A stretch of DNA of 64,000 nucleotides from Hartmannibacter diazotrophicus (GTDB lineage: Bacteria; Pseudomonadota; Alphaproteobacteria; Rhizobiales; Pleomorphomonadaceae): NCBI RefSeq assembly GCF_900231165.1, contig NZ_LT960614.1, forward strand, positions 742,550-806,549, given 5' to 3'. The number at the start of each line of letters is the position of its first letter. Position 1 is the stretch's first letter. Below, piece by piece: positions 28,246-37,652 of this stretch. The notes beneath the pieces were generated by a model. That model worked only from the letters and a program-made list of their open reading frames with translations. It did no database searches and had not been told where the DNA came from. The position numbers and the translations under genes were made by a program.

Positions 28246-30366
28246 TTATATTGATGCGGCTGCGCCAACACCACCGCTTAATATCTGCGATAGAAACGCT
28301 TCCAAAGGGCAGTGATCTGGCGCGACCTTGGAAAGAAACTGCGACAGGAACGCCTCAAGAGGAGGCACGATGTAGCCGATTTCGGCAAGCATCGCGTATG
28401 CCTCGTCAATGTAGCGCTGGCGATCCAGATCATGAGGAACCGCGAAGTCCCGAGGCATTCGCATCAGAGGTGTCGAGCCATCTGACTTTGAGACCTTGTT
28501 GCGGTTGCCTGTCTTCGCGTGCGGCTTTCCGCGCATGATCGGTGCGCCGTCGGTCGACCAGTAAAAGCGAACTGTCTTGCCGAGATATTCACCCTTCCAG
28601 TCGGCGCCACCCTTCGCTTTTATGACGGTCACAAAACCCCGAACATCGTTATAGGAGTTGACGAAACTCTCGATCGACTGCCCCTTGGTCAGGAACGCCA
28701 AGACGGCGTCGCCACAGACGGTCATCTTGGGGTTCTTTTTCAACTGCTCGCGGATGCTGTAATCCGGGGAGGACGGATCCCAATGGTTCGCGATTGCGCC
28801 TTTCCGCTTTGCCTTCCCATCCGGCTTGATCGCCACATAGTAGTTCACATCGCGGTTATAGATCGCTGCGTACTCCGCGCCTTCAAGGACGAAGCTGGTG
28901 CGCTGCTCCCACCATTCGATGATGTCCTTGAGGACGCCTCCGGCCGGCCGGTCTTTCCGCATGCCCTGATAGATCGAACGGGGCACCTTCATGACAATGC
29001 CGTCGGTATTCGCCGACACCACTCGAATGCCGTGCTTCTCGGCCCGCTCGATCAGCATCAGCAAAGTGAGCTGCCCGGTCAACGTGGTCGCGATCATCAG
29101 ATGCGGCGCATATAGGATGCTGTAGCGACTGCCGAGCTTGCCATACGGGCCGTTGAGACCGACTTTCAGACCGTCTGAGCGCTGCTTGTGATAGAGTTCG
29201 AGTTCGCGGTCACCCCTGTCTCGCGCAGCATTCGAACGCCCCTTTTCGGCCATGCGCTCGTCTTTGATCCCGCCATAGACCTTCTGGAATTTCGGGCCGA
29301 CGGCCCTCGGATATAGACCGAGTTTCAGGATGATCGACGGGTACTGCGATCCCACGTCGACATCGACAAGTTGGCCTTCGGCATCCGAGAACTCAGCGCG
29401 GCACTTCTCCTGTGAGTGCAGGCCGCCAATGCCGAGTTTGTAGGTCGCCCCGCCGATGGCGATCTTGAATTTCTTGAACTCCTCCGGAAACTTGACCGAA
29501 CCCGTCGCTGTGACCTGGATATCGGTATTCCGGATTACGTTTAGGACATCGCGAAGAAGGGGTGTTTCAAACGCGATGAAGTCGGGAACCTGATAGCGGA
29601 AGGTGTAGGCGCCGCGGAACTCGGCTTTCTGAATTCGGCTGCCGGTGATGCGCTCGACACCGGTCTTGATCATGCGCTCGCCAGTTTGCGCGTCGGAAAG
29701 CGACCGAGCGTCGAAGCCATAGAGTTCCCCGATAGATTCCCGGAGTTCCAGCATTTCCTTGCATGCATGAAAGAGCGCCAGGGTCGCGGGACAGTCCGAA
29801 TTCAGGCAGTAGTCGGAAAGCTTGTCCATTTGATCGTGCGTGAGAACGGTCTCAGGCGCGTATGGGAGATCCTGAAGGCGTTCGGAATGGAGACGCCCGG
29901 CAAGCGTCTTGAGGCTCGCGCTTCCGGACGCGAACTGGTTTGAATCCAGTTCGTCTTCATCCCCCTCCGCTGTCTTCGAACCAACCGAGGGATTGGTGTC
30001 GAAAAGGTCGATATGATCGACATACGGCGGGACGATAATCCCGTAGTCGCGCTCGCAGTCCCACGGCTTCAACCGCTTCTTGATAATCGCGTCAGACAGT
30101 GCCTTAAGCTGTGTGTTCGTCGCTCCGGATATGGCATATAGCAGCATCATCATGTCATAGTCGCGGCTATTGAAGCCGACGAACGTGTATTTACGAAGAA
30201 GTTTCCGAACCCTCTGCGGATTAAAATCCGCTCTGTCACTACGTTCGTATGACGCGGTCTGACCGTCTTCTCGAAGAATGCCCACATAAAAGTAGTTTTC
30301 GTAGCATTCTATGTCGAATACTGCGATCGGTCTTTCTGTCTTAAAGCGTTCTGTTCTCGGCGCCAT
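28246..30366 (-). CDS. Phage DNA polymerase, family B
   Basis: This 706-residue replicative polymerase has a proofreading exonuclease: ExoI FDIECYENY, ExoII FVGFNSRDYD and ExoIII SDYCLNSD. The polymerase motifs are A (VDVGSQYPSIIL), B (KVGLNGPYGKLG) and C (SANTDGI, where most family B members have DTDS). The ATG at 30366 follows the exonuclease stop by 2 nt. The N-terminal extension seen in the longest frame is probably not translated. Confidence 0.9.
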   Translation of the reverse strand: MAPRTERFKTERPIAVFDIECYENYFYVGILREDGQTASYERSDRADFNPQRVRKLLRKYTFVGFNSRDYDMMMLLYAISGATNTQLKALSDAIIKKRLKPWDCERDYGIIVPPYVDHIDLFDTNPSVGSKTAEGDEDELDSNQFASGSASLKTLAGRLHSERLQDLPYAPETVLTHDQMDKLSDYCLNSDCPATLALFHACKEMLELRESIGELYGFDARSLSDAQTGERMIKTGVERITGSRIQKAEFRGAYTFRYQVPDFIAFETPLLRDVLNVIRNTDIQVTATGSVKFPEEFKKFKIAIGGATYKLGIGGLHSQEKCRAEFSDAEGQLVDVDVGSQYPSIILKLGLYPRAVGPKFQKVYGGIKDERMAEKGRSNAARDRGDRELELYHKQRSDGLKVGLNGPYGKLGSRYSILYAPHLMIATTLTGQLTLLMLIERAEKHGIRVVSANTDGIVMKVPRSIYQGMRKDRPAGGVLKDIIEWWEQRTSFVLEGAEYAAIYNRDVNYYVAIKPDGKAKRKGAIANHWDPSSPDYSIREQLKKNPKMTVCGDAVLAFLTKGQSIESFVNSYNDVRGFVTVIKAKGGADWKGEYLGKTVRFYWSTDGAPIMRGKPHAKTGNRNKVSKSDGSTPLMRMPRDFAVPHDLDRQRYIDEAYAMLAEIGYIVPPLEAFLSQFLSKVAPDHCPLEAFLSQILSGGVGAAASI

Positions 30367-30368
30367 CG

Positions 30369-30947
30369 TCAGATGTCGTAACGGTCTGCGTGCCGCGGGT
30401 TGGACGAACCGATGAGAAGCTGCCAGATTTCCGAGACCCACTGCGCCTGATGGAGCGCGTCAGCCAGCGCATTGTGCTTGGTGCCCGTGAAATCCGGAAC
30501 CCGATAGCCCTTTGACTCGCCAAGTTCACGAATCGTGCGGCAGTCGCGCACCAACCAGAAATTCCACGGTATTGGGGCATTAGGGCCGAGCACACGATAA
30601 TAGGCGTGCTCAAGGATCGTGATGTCGAAATGTGGGCCATTGCCCCAGATCGGGGCCTCCCGATCCAACGACAGGAACGCACTAAGCTTCCCGAGCACCT
30701 GCTCAAGCGGCAGCTTACCGGCAACAGCGTCATGGCGCGCGGCGTCGCTTTGTTTCATCCACCATGCCAGGGTGCGCCCCTCGATAAGCCCGTAGCGAAG
30801 CGCGCTATCCAGATCGACGGTCTCGTAGAACTCTTTCCTGAGTTCACCTGTTGAAGGGCGGAAGAAGCAGGCACCGACGGCAATAACCGGTGCGTTGAAC
30901 CGCGTTCCCAACGTCTCGATATCAAGCATGCAATGAACGTCACCCAT
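30369..30947 (-). CDS. DEDD-type 3'-5' exonuclease
   Basis: This protein of about 192 residues has DnaQ-like exonuclease motifs: MLDIETLG (Asp/Glu), WGNGPHFDITIL, and KHNALADALHQ near the C-terminus (His and Asp of motif III). It resembles the 3'-5' exoribonuclease/exonuclease proteins found next to phage polymerases. The ATG at 30947 is preferred over the GTG one codon earlier. Confidence 0.85.
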   Translation of the reverse strand: MGDVHCMLDIETLGTRFNAPVIAVGACFFRPSTGELRKEFYETVDLDSALRYGLIEGRTLAWWMKQSDAARHDAVAGKLPLEQVLGKLSAFLSLDREAPIWGNGPHFDITILEHAYYRVLGPNAPIPWNFWLVRDCRTIRELGESKGYRVPDFTGTKHNALADALHQAQWVSEIWQLLIGSSNPRHADRYDI

Positions 30948-30971
30948 CACCGCCTCCAGTGCTGGCGTTGA

Positions 30972-30994
30972 AACGGCGGGTTAGACCCGCCGTT
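30972..30994. terminator. Strong inverted repeat between DUF2815 and exonuclease genes
   Basis: AACGGCGGG and its exact complement CCCGCCGTT are separated by 5 nt. The hairpin lies between the DUF2815 stop and the exonuclease start and could attenuate transcription. It lacks a long T run, so its strength is uncertain. Confidence 0.5.
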
Positions 30995-31011
30995 GTCACT
31001 TTTTGGTTGAA
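30995..31011 (-). promoter_or_regulatory. Operator-like ribosome-binding-type motif R2
   Basis: On the minus strand TTCAACCAAAAAGTGAC matches the recurrent operator-like motif. It lies just upstream of the hairpin and about 50 nt before the exonuclease start, so here it is not the immediate ribosome site. Confidence 0.4.
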
Positions 31012-31023
31012 TATCGGCGCAGC

Positions 31024-31770
31024 TCAGATGTCGTCGAACGACCTGCGGCGACGCGGGCGGTCGTCTTCGTCATCGTCGGCAGGCTTGCGGCGACGCGGGC
31101 GCTCGTCTTCGTCATCGTCGATCGAGGACGCGGTTCGACGGCGCGCCGGCTTCCGGTCGAGGTCGTCATCCTCCTCGTCCTCGTCGCCGTAGTCCTCGAA
31201 TTCGCTGTCGTCGATGCCGCCGCCCGTGAACTCCTCGTCGCGCTTGTAATACTGGATACCGTCGATCGTCGCGAAAATTCCGTTGCCGCCCTTGTCCTTG
31301 TCGGTAATCGCATAGAAATGAAAATAGGCGATTGCCCAGAACCCGGAAACGAAAAGCTCTTCTGCCTCGTCGGCATCGATTTCTTCGCCCTTCCGGTTGC
31401 GCAACTTGACCTTCTTGTCACTGTTGAGCTTCAGATACCAGGTGTCCTCGTAATGTTCGCGAACATCACCGTCGGGGGTCAGGTTGTCGTCGCCGTCGAA
31501 GATGGGAAGTCGCTTCGAGTCGAAGGCCTTCAGCAGTCTTTCGGGGTCTTTGCCCGGCCAGCGCTCAGAAATGATGGCATCAACTGCTTCGTCGACGACG
31601 GCCTTATTCTGGCGACCTTCCTTGGTCTTCTTCATGATCAGACCATTGGTCCGATACATGAGTTTGCCGCCCGCCGTCGAAGGCGTCTTCTTCAGGATCT
31701 TGCAGTAGGAAAGGCGAACCAGGCATTTGACAGTGCCGGTGTCGGGATTGAATGAGGGTTTGAAGCCCAT
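31024..31770 (-). CDS. DUF2815 family single-strand DNA-binding-like protein
   Basis: This 248-residue protein fits DUF2815, a phage family found beside DUF2800, SNF2 and VRR-NUC genes and regarded as an SSB-like protein. The N-terminal ~170 residues form the folded domain. The C-terminal ~75 residues are low-complexity Asp/Glu/Arg repeats ending SFDDI, reminiscent of the acidic interaction tail of SSB proteins. Confidence 0.78.
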   Translation of the reverse strand: MGFKPSFNPDTGTVKCLVRLSYCKILKKTPSTAGGKLMYRTNGLIMKKTKEGRQNKAVVDEAVDAIISERWPGKDPERLLKAFDSKRLPIFDGDDNLTPDGDVREHYEDTWYLKLNSDKKVKLRNRKGEEIDADEAEELFVSGFWAIAYFHFYAITDKDKGGNGIFATIDGIQYYKRDEEFTGGGIDDSEFEDYGDEDEEDDDLDRKPARRRTASSIDDDEDERPRRRKPADDDEDDRPRRRRSFDDI

Positions 31771-31825
31771 CTCAGTTCTCCGGATGATCGATTGAACGGT
31801 TGAGTAGAAGAGCAGATGAGTGCGC

Positions 31826-33043
31826 TCAGTCGTCGACGCCTTCCTCGCCGTAGTCCTCGAAAACGGAGTCGGTCAGCAGCGCGGGCCTCGCGTCCTCCAG
31901 TGGAACGATCACGGGTTGCTGTATGCCTCCCGTAAACAGGAATGAGGGGAATTTCCCCTTTCCGTAGACTTTATCCAGTTGGGCTACGCTAATCAACTTT
32001 TCGTTGATTAACTTGCTCCGCGGAACCCCTTTTCTGACCAGATATCGCTCGGACAGCCCTTCGTCGACGTGAACGCGTTTCGACCGCTTTCCCGCAACAA
32101 GCTTCAGGCCGTATTTGGCGCCATCCCCGAGTTTCACGTCAGCAGATACGGTCTGCTCGATCCGGCTGAGAAACCCTCGCAACGCTGTGAGCCGCATGTA
32201 AATCGCCGCCTTGCGTTTGACGTTGAGCCCTTCGACCTCCGGGAGTTCGATTTCATCGCCATCTTCAAGCGCGTCGAGATCGTCGAAGTCGATATCAAAG
32301 GACGACAGGTTCCAGGCCTCATACTCCGGGCAGGCGCCGTCGACCTTGGCAGCCGGACACCATAGACACGCTTCGTCAGACGGTGTGCACGGCGCGTCCT
32401 CATCGAACGTGAGCGCCGCGCGCGCCTTGACCTCTTCACCGAATGCCAGAAGCTCATCGAGCGTCAAAATCCACTCGCCACCGCCCCGGCCGTTCCTCGG
32501 TTGATCGATGATGAAGCGGAAGACCTTGGCATCCGAGATATGGCGGGCAACGTCATTCCAGAAACCGAGCCCATAGATCGGAACCTGCGGATTTCCAACA
32601 CATGGCACCGCAATGCCGGCACCATATTTCAGGTCACCGATCACAATCTCTTTCCGGCCGACAATCCCACGATCCAGTGTGCCGAGCTGATCGTTGCCGT
32701 CCTCATCCTTGCCGACCCACGGTGTGATGTTGACGCGATACTCGCTAAATCTCTGACCTTCGAACTCGGCCAGCCGATCGAGGCCTGGCTGGATTGCATC
32801 ACACATCGCCTCGTCGACGACGAAATGATAGCCGTCTGCGGACATGCGACGGCCGAGCAGGTCGTAGGGCTCAAAGCCGAGATTGAAGCAGTAATCGTTG
32901 GCGACCCTGTGTGCGATCGTGCCCTCTGCCGCAGCAAAGCTTGATTGGTCGCTGTTCAGGCCAAGCTTCTTGCACCGGTTGATGGCGCCGGCACATCCCA
33001 TCCATCGCTTGGCGTCGGAAGGTGCGTTTCTAGCGTGTGCCAT
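31826..33043 (-). CDS. DUF2800 family RecB-like nuclease
   Basis: This 405-residue protein matches the DUF2800 family. It opens with AHARNAPSDAKRWMGCAGA, contains EGTIAHRVAN and, further on, a PD-(D/E)xK-type core around GDLKYGAG. A cysteine set (CLWCPAAKVDGACPEYE) suggests an iron-sulfur or zinc site as in Cas4/RecB-like nucleases. The ATG at 33043 follows the upstream stop by 2 nt. Confidence 0.85.
   Translation of the reverse strand: MAHARNAPSDAKRWMGCAGAINRCKKLGLNSDQSSFAAAEGTIAHRVANDYCFNLGFEPYDLLGRRMSADGYHFVVDEAMCDAIQPGLDRLAEFEGQRFSEYRVNITPWVGKDEDGNDQLGTLDRGIVGRKEIVIGDLKYGAGIAVPCVGNPQVPIYGLGFWNDVARHISDAKVFRFIIDQPRNGRGGGEWILTLDELLAFGEEVKARAALTFDEDAPCTPSDEACLWCPAAKVDGACPEYEAWNLSSFDIDFDDLDALEDGDEIELPEVEGLNVKRKAAIYMRLTALRGFLSRIEQTVSADVKLGDGAKYGLKLVAGKRSKRVHVDEGLSERYLVRKGVPRSKLINEKLISVAQLDKVYGKGKFPSFLFTGGIQQPVIVPLEDARPALLTDSVFEDYGEEGVDD
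31992..32008. promoter_or_regulatory. Operator-like palindrome O2 inside DUF2800 gene
   Basis: ATCAACTTTTCGTTGAT is a perfect palindrome within coding sequence. An internal site of this kind would fit a transcription-blocking stoperator, though chance occurrence is possible. Confidence 0.4.
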
Positions 33044-33045
33044 CG

Positions 33046-33261
33046 TCAGCCCAACCGTCTGCGTCGTCTGGCGCGAAATCGTTTCCGTGCCTTGTGAGAC
33101 AGATGATATTTCCCGCAGAACCCGCACTTGAAAGTCCCGCAGCCCTTGTGGCTCTTGTTTTCAATCCGACGTGCAACCTTCTTCGCTGTCGCATAGTCGT
33201 CAAAGCCGAATTTGCCTTCGCAGGCTGCGGGCTGGCTGCAGTCAAAGGTTCTCGATGACAT
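33046..33261 (-). CDS. Small basic zinc-finger-like protein
   Basis: This 71-residue protein has a central CGTFKCGFCGKYHLSH motif, a compact Cys/His metal site, and an Arg-rich C-terminus (RARRRRRLG). Its start lies inside the 3' end of the DUF2829 gene and its stop abuts the DUF2800 start. DNA or RNA binding is inferred. Confidence 0.7.
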   Translation of the reverse strand: MSSRTFDCSQPAACEGKFGFDDYATAKKVARRIENKSHKGCGTFKCGFCGKYHLSHKARKRFRARRRRRLG

Positions 33262-33529
33262 ACCAGTCTGCCGCCATGATATCAGCTTGAGACAGTTCGT
33301 ATCCGACCACGCATTCGAGCCCCGTGTCGCTCACGAAGACCGCGTCGATGTGGTCACGTGTCCTGAAGACACATCCCTTTCCGAGATGGGTCACCATCGG
33401 CTCGAATGATGCCTGCACTTCACGCCCAGGCATGAAGACGAGAAATTCAGGATTGCGCTTTGGATGCCAGATGCGACGCGCCACGGCGCTACCCGTTCGC
33501 ATTGTCTCCAGTGCGGCCTGAAAGTTCAT
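33242..33529 (-). CDS. DUF2829 family protein
   Basis: This 95-residue protein shows the DUF2829 pattern: MNFQAALETMRTGSAVARRIWH at the start and a closing Q-A-D-I-M-A-A-D-W-Y-V-I strand. The family is widespread in phages and has no assigned function. The start is the internal ATG at 33529 that matches family length. Confidence 0.8.
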   Translation of the reverse strand: MNFQAALETMRTGSAVARRIWHPKRNPEFLVFMPGREVQASFEPMVTHLGKGCVFRTRDHIDAVFVSDTGLECVVGYELSQADIMAADWYVIENL

Positions 33530-33623
33530 GTGAGCCTCCGTGAGGGCATTGAGGAAACGGGCATCGCCCGCTTTCTGAATGCCCCCGGCCAACTGTAAGA
33601 GCTGGCCGGGAACATGAAACGGC

Positions 33624-34082
33624 TCACATGCCGTCGTCATCGCCCTCGTCATCGTCGGACGGCTCGGGGGTCAGGCGGCCTTCCTCCTTCTTCTTCTTGA
33701 CCCATGCCACGACACGGTGAAGCTCGGCGGCCGGGACATCCGTGATGGTCGCATCCTGCTTCTTCAGCATCGCAGCGAGCGCCTTCTTGAGCGCGGCAGA
33801 GCGGGCCTGCGGCTCGGGGTCCTTCTCGTTGTCCTCGAACTCGGAGATCCACTCCAGAGCGAAGTCCTTGACCTCCTGGTGGGTCGGGCCGTCGTCGGAC
33901 TCCTTCGTCGAGGCCGACTTCCGGCTGCGCGTCGTCTTGGCGGGCTTGTCGTCGGAATCATCACCGCTGGACTTGGTCGAGGCCGCCTTCCCACCGGACG
34001 CCGCGGCGAGCAGCTTTTCCAGGAGGCTGTTGTTGCGTTCCAGAAGCTCGTTGTTGGTCTGCAGAAGCTCTTCGAGTGCCAT
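33624..34082 (-). CDS. Phage protein with coiled coil and acidic tail
   Basis: This 152-residue protein begins with a Leu/Asn-rich heptad region (LEELLQTNNELLERNNSLLEKLL) that would form a coiled coil. A Ser/Lys linker, a helical domain (about 85-140) and an acidic end (PSDDDEGDDDG) follow. GAAAGGA lies upstream of the ATG at 34082. It is the first gene of the leftward replication block; the function is unknown. Confidence 0.7.
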   Translation of the reverse strand: MALEELLQTNNELLERNNSLLEKLLAAASGGKAASTKSSGDDSDDKPAKTTRSRKSASTKESDDGPTHQEVKDFALEWISEFEDNEKDPEPQARSAALKKALAAMLKKQDATITDVPAAELHRVVAWVKKKKEEGRLTPEPSDDDEGDDDGM

Positions 34083-34168
34083 TGCGGTTCCTTTCAGGGT
34101 GACATGGCGTTTCACAGCGTGTGCGCCGAAGCGCGGGCACTGACTTGATCACACATCTCGGTTGTCTG

Positions 34169-34185
34169 GTCAACTAAATATTGAC
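34169..34185. promoter_or_regulatory. Operator palindrome O3 in divergent gap
   Basis: GTCAACTAAATATTGAC lies between the leftward block (start 34082) and the rightward gene at 34241, so a bound repressor could control both. TTGACT at its right edge could serve as a -35 box for the rightward promoter. Confidence 0.7.
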
Positions 34186-34240
34186 TAAACGAGCGGCGGA
34201 CCGTAGCTTGCACGAACGACGCAAGCACAGAGGATTCCAC

Positions 34241-34537
34241 ATGTCTGCGGAACAGAGCGAGGAAGAAGACCTCTCCCTCCACGACCTCATCATGAAAGCC
34301 CTCCCGGAATTCCAGCGCGGCGAGGGCGACGGGGCGAAGCTTGACGTCTACAGGCTCGCAACCGCGCTCGATGTCAGCGCGGAAGCCCTCTACAAGCGAT
34401 TCCGGACAGGCCACCCGCAGGAAAACACGATCTCTGTGCGGCTCGCGCGGCGCATCGAGCGGCTGTCTGCGGAAAGCGCGAAGGTGAACAACCATGCGCC
34501 GGTTCTGGCGTCCGCTTTCCAGCGCTTCTTTGTCTGA
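34241..34537 (+). CDS. Small putative DNA-binding protein
   Basis: This 98-residue protein has an acidic start and a possible helix-turn-helix (LDVYRLATALDVSAEALYKRFRTG). It lies directly upstream of the primase-helicase gene and just downstream of operator O3. Its role may be regulatory or replication-related. Confidence 0.65.
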   Translation: MSAEQSEEEDLSLHDLIMKALPEFQRGEGDGAKLDVYRLATALDVSAEALYKRFRTGHPQENTISVRLARRIERLSAESAKVNNHAPVLASAFQRFFV

Positions 34538-34593
34538 TCGATTCGACTGACCAGCGCTTCGGACCTGCCCGTAACCCCTGACTCGGGGCAAGT

Positions 34594-37116
34594 ATGCTCG
34601 ACTCCATTCGACAGCTCTGTGAAGAAGGTTTTGCCATTCACTGGCTGTATCCGCGTGCCAAAAACCCGATCGGTGACGATTGGGCCGCAAAGCCCGTGGC
34701 GAGCTTCGAAAAGCTCAAGCGATCGTACCGGCAGGGGATGAACGTTGGCGTCCGCCTGGGCAAGTGGTCGAGGATCGGCGACCTCTATCTGCACGTCATA
34801 GACCTCGACATCCGCGACGCGTCACTGAGCGATGAGGCACGCGCCGAACTGCGCAAGATGATCAGCGAATTTGAGGATCTGCCGTCGGTCATTTCCGGGT
34901 CAGGCGGCGAAAGCCGTCATTACTATTTTCTGTCCGAAGAGGCTTTCCCGCCGAAAAAGCTTGCGCATAGCGCCGGTAAGGTCCTGGGCAAAGATGACAA
35001 GAAGCATTGGGCGTGGGAGATCGAGCTTTTCGGCACCGGCAAGCAGGTCGCGATCCCGCCGTCGATCCACCCCGATACCGGCAAGCGCTATCGTTGGGAG
35101 CGTGAGATCGACTTCGATGCGATCATTCTCGGTGTCGGCCCGGTCGTCGAAGCTGATCGCATTCGCGAACTCATCGGGCGCGAGCGCGAGATCGACATCC
35201 AGAGCGGCGACGGCGAGGATCGTTCGAAACCGCTTGGACTGACGGTCAGCGAAATCCAGCACACGTTGAAGGGGCTGCCGGTTGAATACTGGCGGGACGA
35301 TAGGGAAGGGTGGTTGACCGTCGGATTTGCCATCCACCACGAGACCGGTGGCAGCCAGGAGGGATTTCAGCTCTGGCGCGACTTTTCGGCATCGTCGGAC
35401 AAGTTCGACACATCTGATCAACGGCGCGTCTGGAAATCATTCCGGAACAAACCCCGGCCGATCCGCATGGCGACGCTCATGACGGCGGCGCGCGAAGCCA
35501 GGCTTGAGGCCGAATTCGAGAACCTCGACGATGCCGAAGACGACGAAGATGACTTCGATGATCTCGACCGGCCGGCAAAGCCAAAACCCAAAAAGCCGGA
35601 CTATTCGTCTGTCCTCGGAGGACCGCGCGACGCGGAGCCCGAGGAAGAGGATGACGCAGACGACTCAGACGACGAGGACGTTCCGCCTCGTGTCGTAAAA
35701 CTGCGAAAGGCGGACGTTGAAGCCGAGCTTGGACATGTGCCGCCGAAGGTCAAGCGCATGAACGCCAAGCATGCAATTGCCTTCGTCAAGGGCAAATGCG
35801 TGATCATCACCGAGCACGACGACGGAACAACCTCCTACGGCACACAGGCCGACCTCCACGCCTGGTATGAGAACGACCGTGTCGCGACGGAAAAGAGCAC
35901 GGAACCGGTTTCCAAGGCGTGGATGCGCCACAAGAAGCGGCGAGACTACCCGAACGGCGTCGTCTTCGCGCCAGGTCGCGACGTTGCCGGCGCCTATAAC
36001 CATTGGAAGGGTTTCTCGGTCATCCCGAACAACAAGTACTCGTGCGCGCTATGGCTCGCCCATCTTCGGGATGTGATCTGCAGCGGAGACGAGACCAACT
36101 ATCGCTATGCGCTCGGGTGGTTTGCGCATCTGGTCCAGCGGCCGGAAGAAAAGCCCGGTGTCGCGATGATCCTGCGCGGCAAGAAGCGGATCGGCAAGGA
36201 TACGATCGCTGACTACTTCGCCAACATCATCACGCACCATCGCGTCAAAATCGCGAACCAGGACCAGTTGGTTGGGAAGTTCAACGCCCATCAGGAAAAG
36301 TGTCTCTTCCTCCATGTCGAGGAAGGCTTCTGGGCTGGTAACAAGAACGCCGACGGCGTTCTCAAGAACCTGATCACCAGCGAGCAGGTGCTAATCGAGC
36401 CGAAGGGTATCAACCCCTTCAACGTCGACAGCTGTCTACGCCTCTTCATGTCCTCGAACGAAGAATGGATCGTGCCTGCGACCGCGGATGAAGGGCGCTA
36501 TTTCGTGCTCGATGTCTCGGAGGCGCGACGCAACGATCACGTCTATTTCGCCGCTCTCCGCAAGGAGATGAAGAACGGCGGCCCGGAAGCACTGCTCTGG
36601 TATCTGCAGCACTACGACATTAGCGATTTCCAGGTGCGCAAGGTGCCGAACACAGCGGCCCTGACGCAGCAGAAGCTGGCAGGACTCAAGAACCTCGACC
36701 GCTGGTGGTTCGAAATGCTGGACACGGCCGATCTGTCGTTCGAGCACTACGTGGCTGGAGGCAGGACCGCCGACTGGTCATCGGACCACGTGCATGTTGA
36801 CCGTGACGACCTGTTCGACTCCTACAATCGCTGGATCCACGGGCGCCGCTACGATGGCGACGCACTGAGTGGGCCTCTGCTCGGCAAGCGTCTGCAGGAG
36901 ATCATCGGCGACAAGTTGCAGGCCTGCTACCCGCGCCGCGGCAAGTCGCGCATCCGCCAATACATCATCCCGCCATTGGAGATCTGCCGGCGCGCGTTCG
37001 AGCGTTATCTGAACTCGGAGATCAAATGGGATGTCCCCGCCAAGGTCGTCGATGCTGACGAGCTGGACGAGGACATGGATGACGAATACGACGATCTCGA
37101 TCAGGACAAAATGTGA
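34594..37116 (+). CDS. Phage primase-helicase (Prim-Pol plus SF3-type helicase, DUF5906-like)
   Basis: This 840-residue protein combines priming and unwinding. Residues about 1-190 are a Prim-Pol domain with VIDLDIRD, SGSGGESRHYYF and AIPPSIHPDTGKRYRW. An acidic, low-complexity linker (about 300-375) follows. The helicase part (about 460-760) has Walker A GKKRIGKDT, Walker B-like KCLFLHVEEGFW and sensor LRLFMSSNEEW, as in DUF5906/D5-like helicases. It is the only large rightward gene in this block and converges with small leftward genes at its 3' end. Confidence 0.88.
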   Translation: MLDSIRQLCEEGFAIHWLYPRAKNPIGDDWAAKPVASFEKLKRSYRQGMNVGVRLGKWSRIGDLYLHVIDLDIRDASLSDEARAELRKMISEFEDLPSVISGSGGESRHYYFLSEEAFPPKKLAHSAGKVLGKDDKKHWAWEIELFGTGKQVAIPPSIHPDTGKRYRWEREIDFDAIILGVGPVVEADRIRELIGREREIDIQSGDGEDRSKPLGLTVSEIQHTLKGLPVEYWRDDREGWLTVGFAIHHETGGSQEGFQLWRDFSASSDKFDTSDQRRVWKSFRNKPRPIRMATLMTAAREARLEAEFENLDDAEDDEDDFDDLDRPAKPKPKKPDYSSVLGGPRDAEPEEEDDADDSDDEDVPPRVVKLRKADVEAELGHVPPKVKRMNAKHAIAFVKGKCVIITEHDDGTTSYGTQADLHAWYENDRVATEKSTEPVSKAWMRHKKRRDYPNGVVFAPGRDVAGAYNHWKGFSVIPNNKYSCALWLAHLRDVICSGDETNYRYALGWFAHLVQRPEEKPGVAMILRGKKRIGKDTIADYFANIITHHRVKIANQDQLVGKFNAHQEKCLFLHVEEGFWAGNKNADGVLKNLITSEQVLIEPKGINPFNVDSCLRLFMSSNEEWIVPATADEGRYFVLDVSEARRNDHVYFAALRKEMKNGGPEALLWYLQHYDISDFQVRKVPNTAALTQQKLAGLKNLDRWWFEMLDTADLSFEHYVAGGRTADWSSDHVHVDRDDLFDSYNRWIHGRRYDGDALSGPLLGKRLQEIIGDKLQACYPRRGKSRIRQYIIPPLEICRRAFERYLNSEIKWDVPAKVVDADELDEDMDDEYDDLDQDKM

Positions 37117-37397
37117 GTCCGATGAAGGCGTGACGACAGCTTATCAAAGCGGGCCTTTGCCTGGGCGCCTTCCGCTGACAGCATGTCGCACTGGCTGTCG
37201 AACAGGACACGAACACCTTCCGGAATATTGAAGCCCGTGACGAAGGCCCCCATGTAGGCGACCGCCGAGCCACCCTCTTCAAGCGTCTTCAACATTTCCC
37301 GGATGTCCGCTCCGGTTTGCGGATGGTAGGCGCCGAGCGTTGCGGAAATCTCGCGAGCGACTTCCTGGGACGGCGCGAAAATCAGAATTCCTGGCAT
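37101..37397 (-). CDS. Unknown phage protein (98 aa)
   Basis: This small protein has a mixed alpha/beta pattern (GILIFAPSQEVAREISATLG, VAYMGAFVTGF). The ATG at 37397 has AAAGGTGA nine bases upstream. Its 3' end overlaps the primase-helicase 3' end by 16 nt on the opposite strand. The function is not recognised. Confidence 0.65.
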   Translation of the reverse strand: MPGILIFAPSQEVAREISATLGAYHPQTGADIREMLKTLEEGGSAVAYMGAFVTGFNIPEGVRVLFDSQCDMLSAEGAQAKARFDKLSSRLHRTHILS

Positions 37398-37417
37398 GCG
37401 AATGTCACCTTTCCGGT

Positions 37418-37627
37418 TCAGATATTGTGGAAGCCTTTCCGTTTGCTCGGCACGCATCTCCAGCGCGCAACTTGCCATTTTGGATGAGCCGCCGTCCACT
37501 GCGCGATCGTCTGCTGCGCCGTCATCATGCACTGCATCGGCGGGGCTTCCTCGATCGAGACCGTCAGGCTCTCCGACCTGCAGTGCGCCGGGGTGGCGAG
37601 AAGACAGACGATCATCAACAGTTCCAT
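37418..37627 (-). CDS. Small exported phage protein
   Basis: This 69-residue protein starts with a short signal-like segment (MELLMIVCLLATPAHC) and has several further cysteines, suggesting export to the periplasm. Motif R3 provides its ribosome site. The function is unknown; superinfection or envelope-related roles are possible. Confidence 0.6.
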   Translation of the reverse strand: MELLMIVCLLATPAHCRSESLTVSIEEAPPMQCMMTAQQTIAQWTAAHPKWQVARWRCVPSKRKGFHNI

Positions 37628-37633
37628 GGCATG

Positions 37634-37650
37634 GTCACCTTTTAGTTGAA
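37634..37650 (-). promoter_or_regulatory. Operator-like ribosome-binding motif R3
   Basis: TTCAACTAAAAGGTGAC (minus strand) gives the Shine-Dalgarno sequence of the 37418-37627 gene and differs from the operator consensus at about two positions in its right half. Confidence 0.55.
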
Positions 37651-37652
37651 CG

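Noticed and set aside
33717-34148. Rightward frame of 143 codons
   Set aside because: It is the antisense shadow of the coiled-coil gene at 33624-34082 and covers the divergent promoter region.
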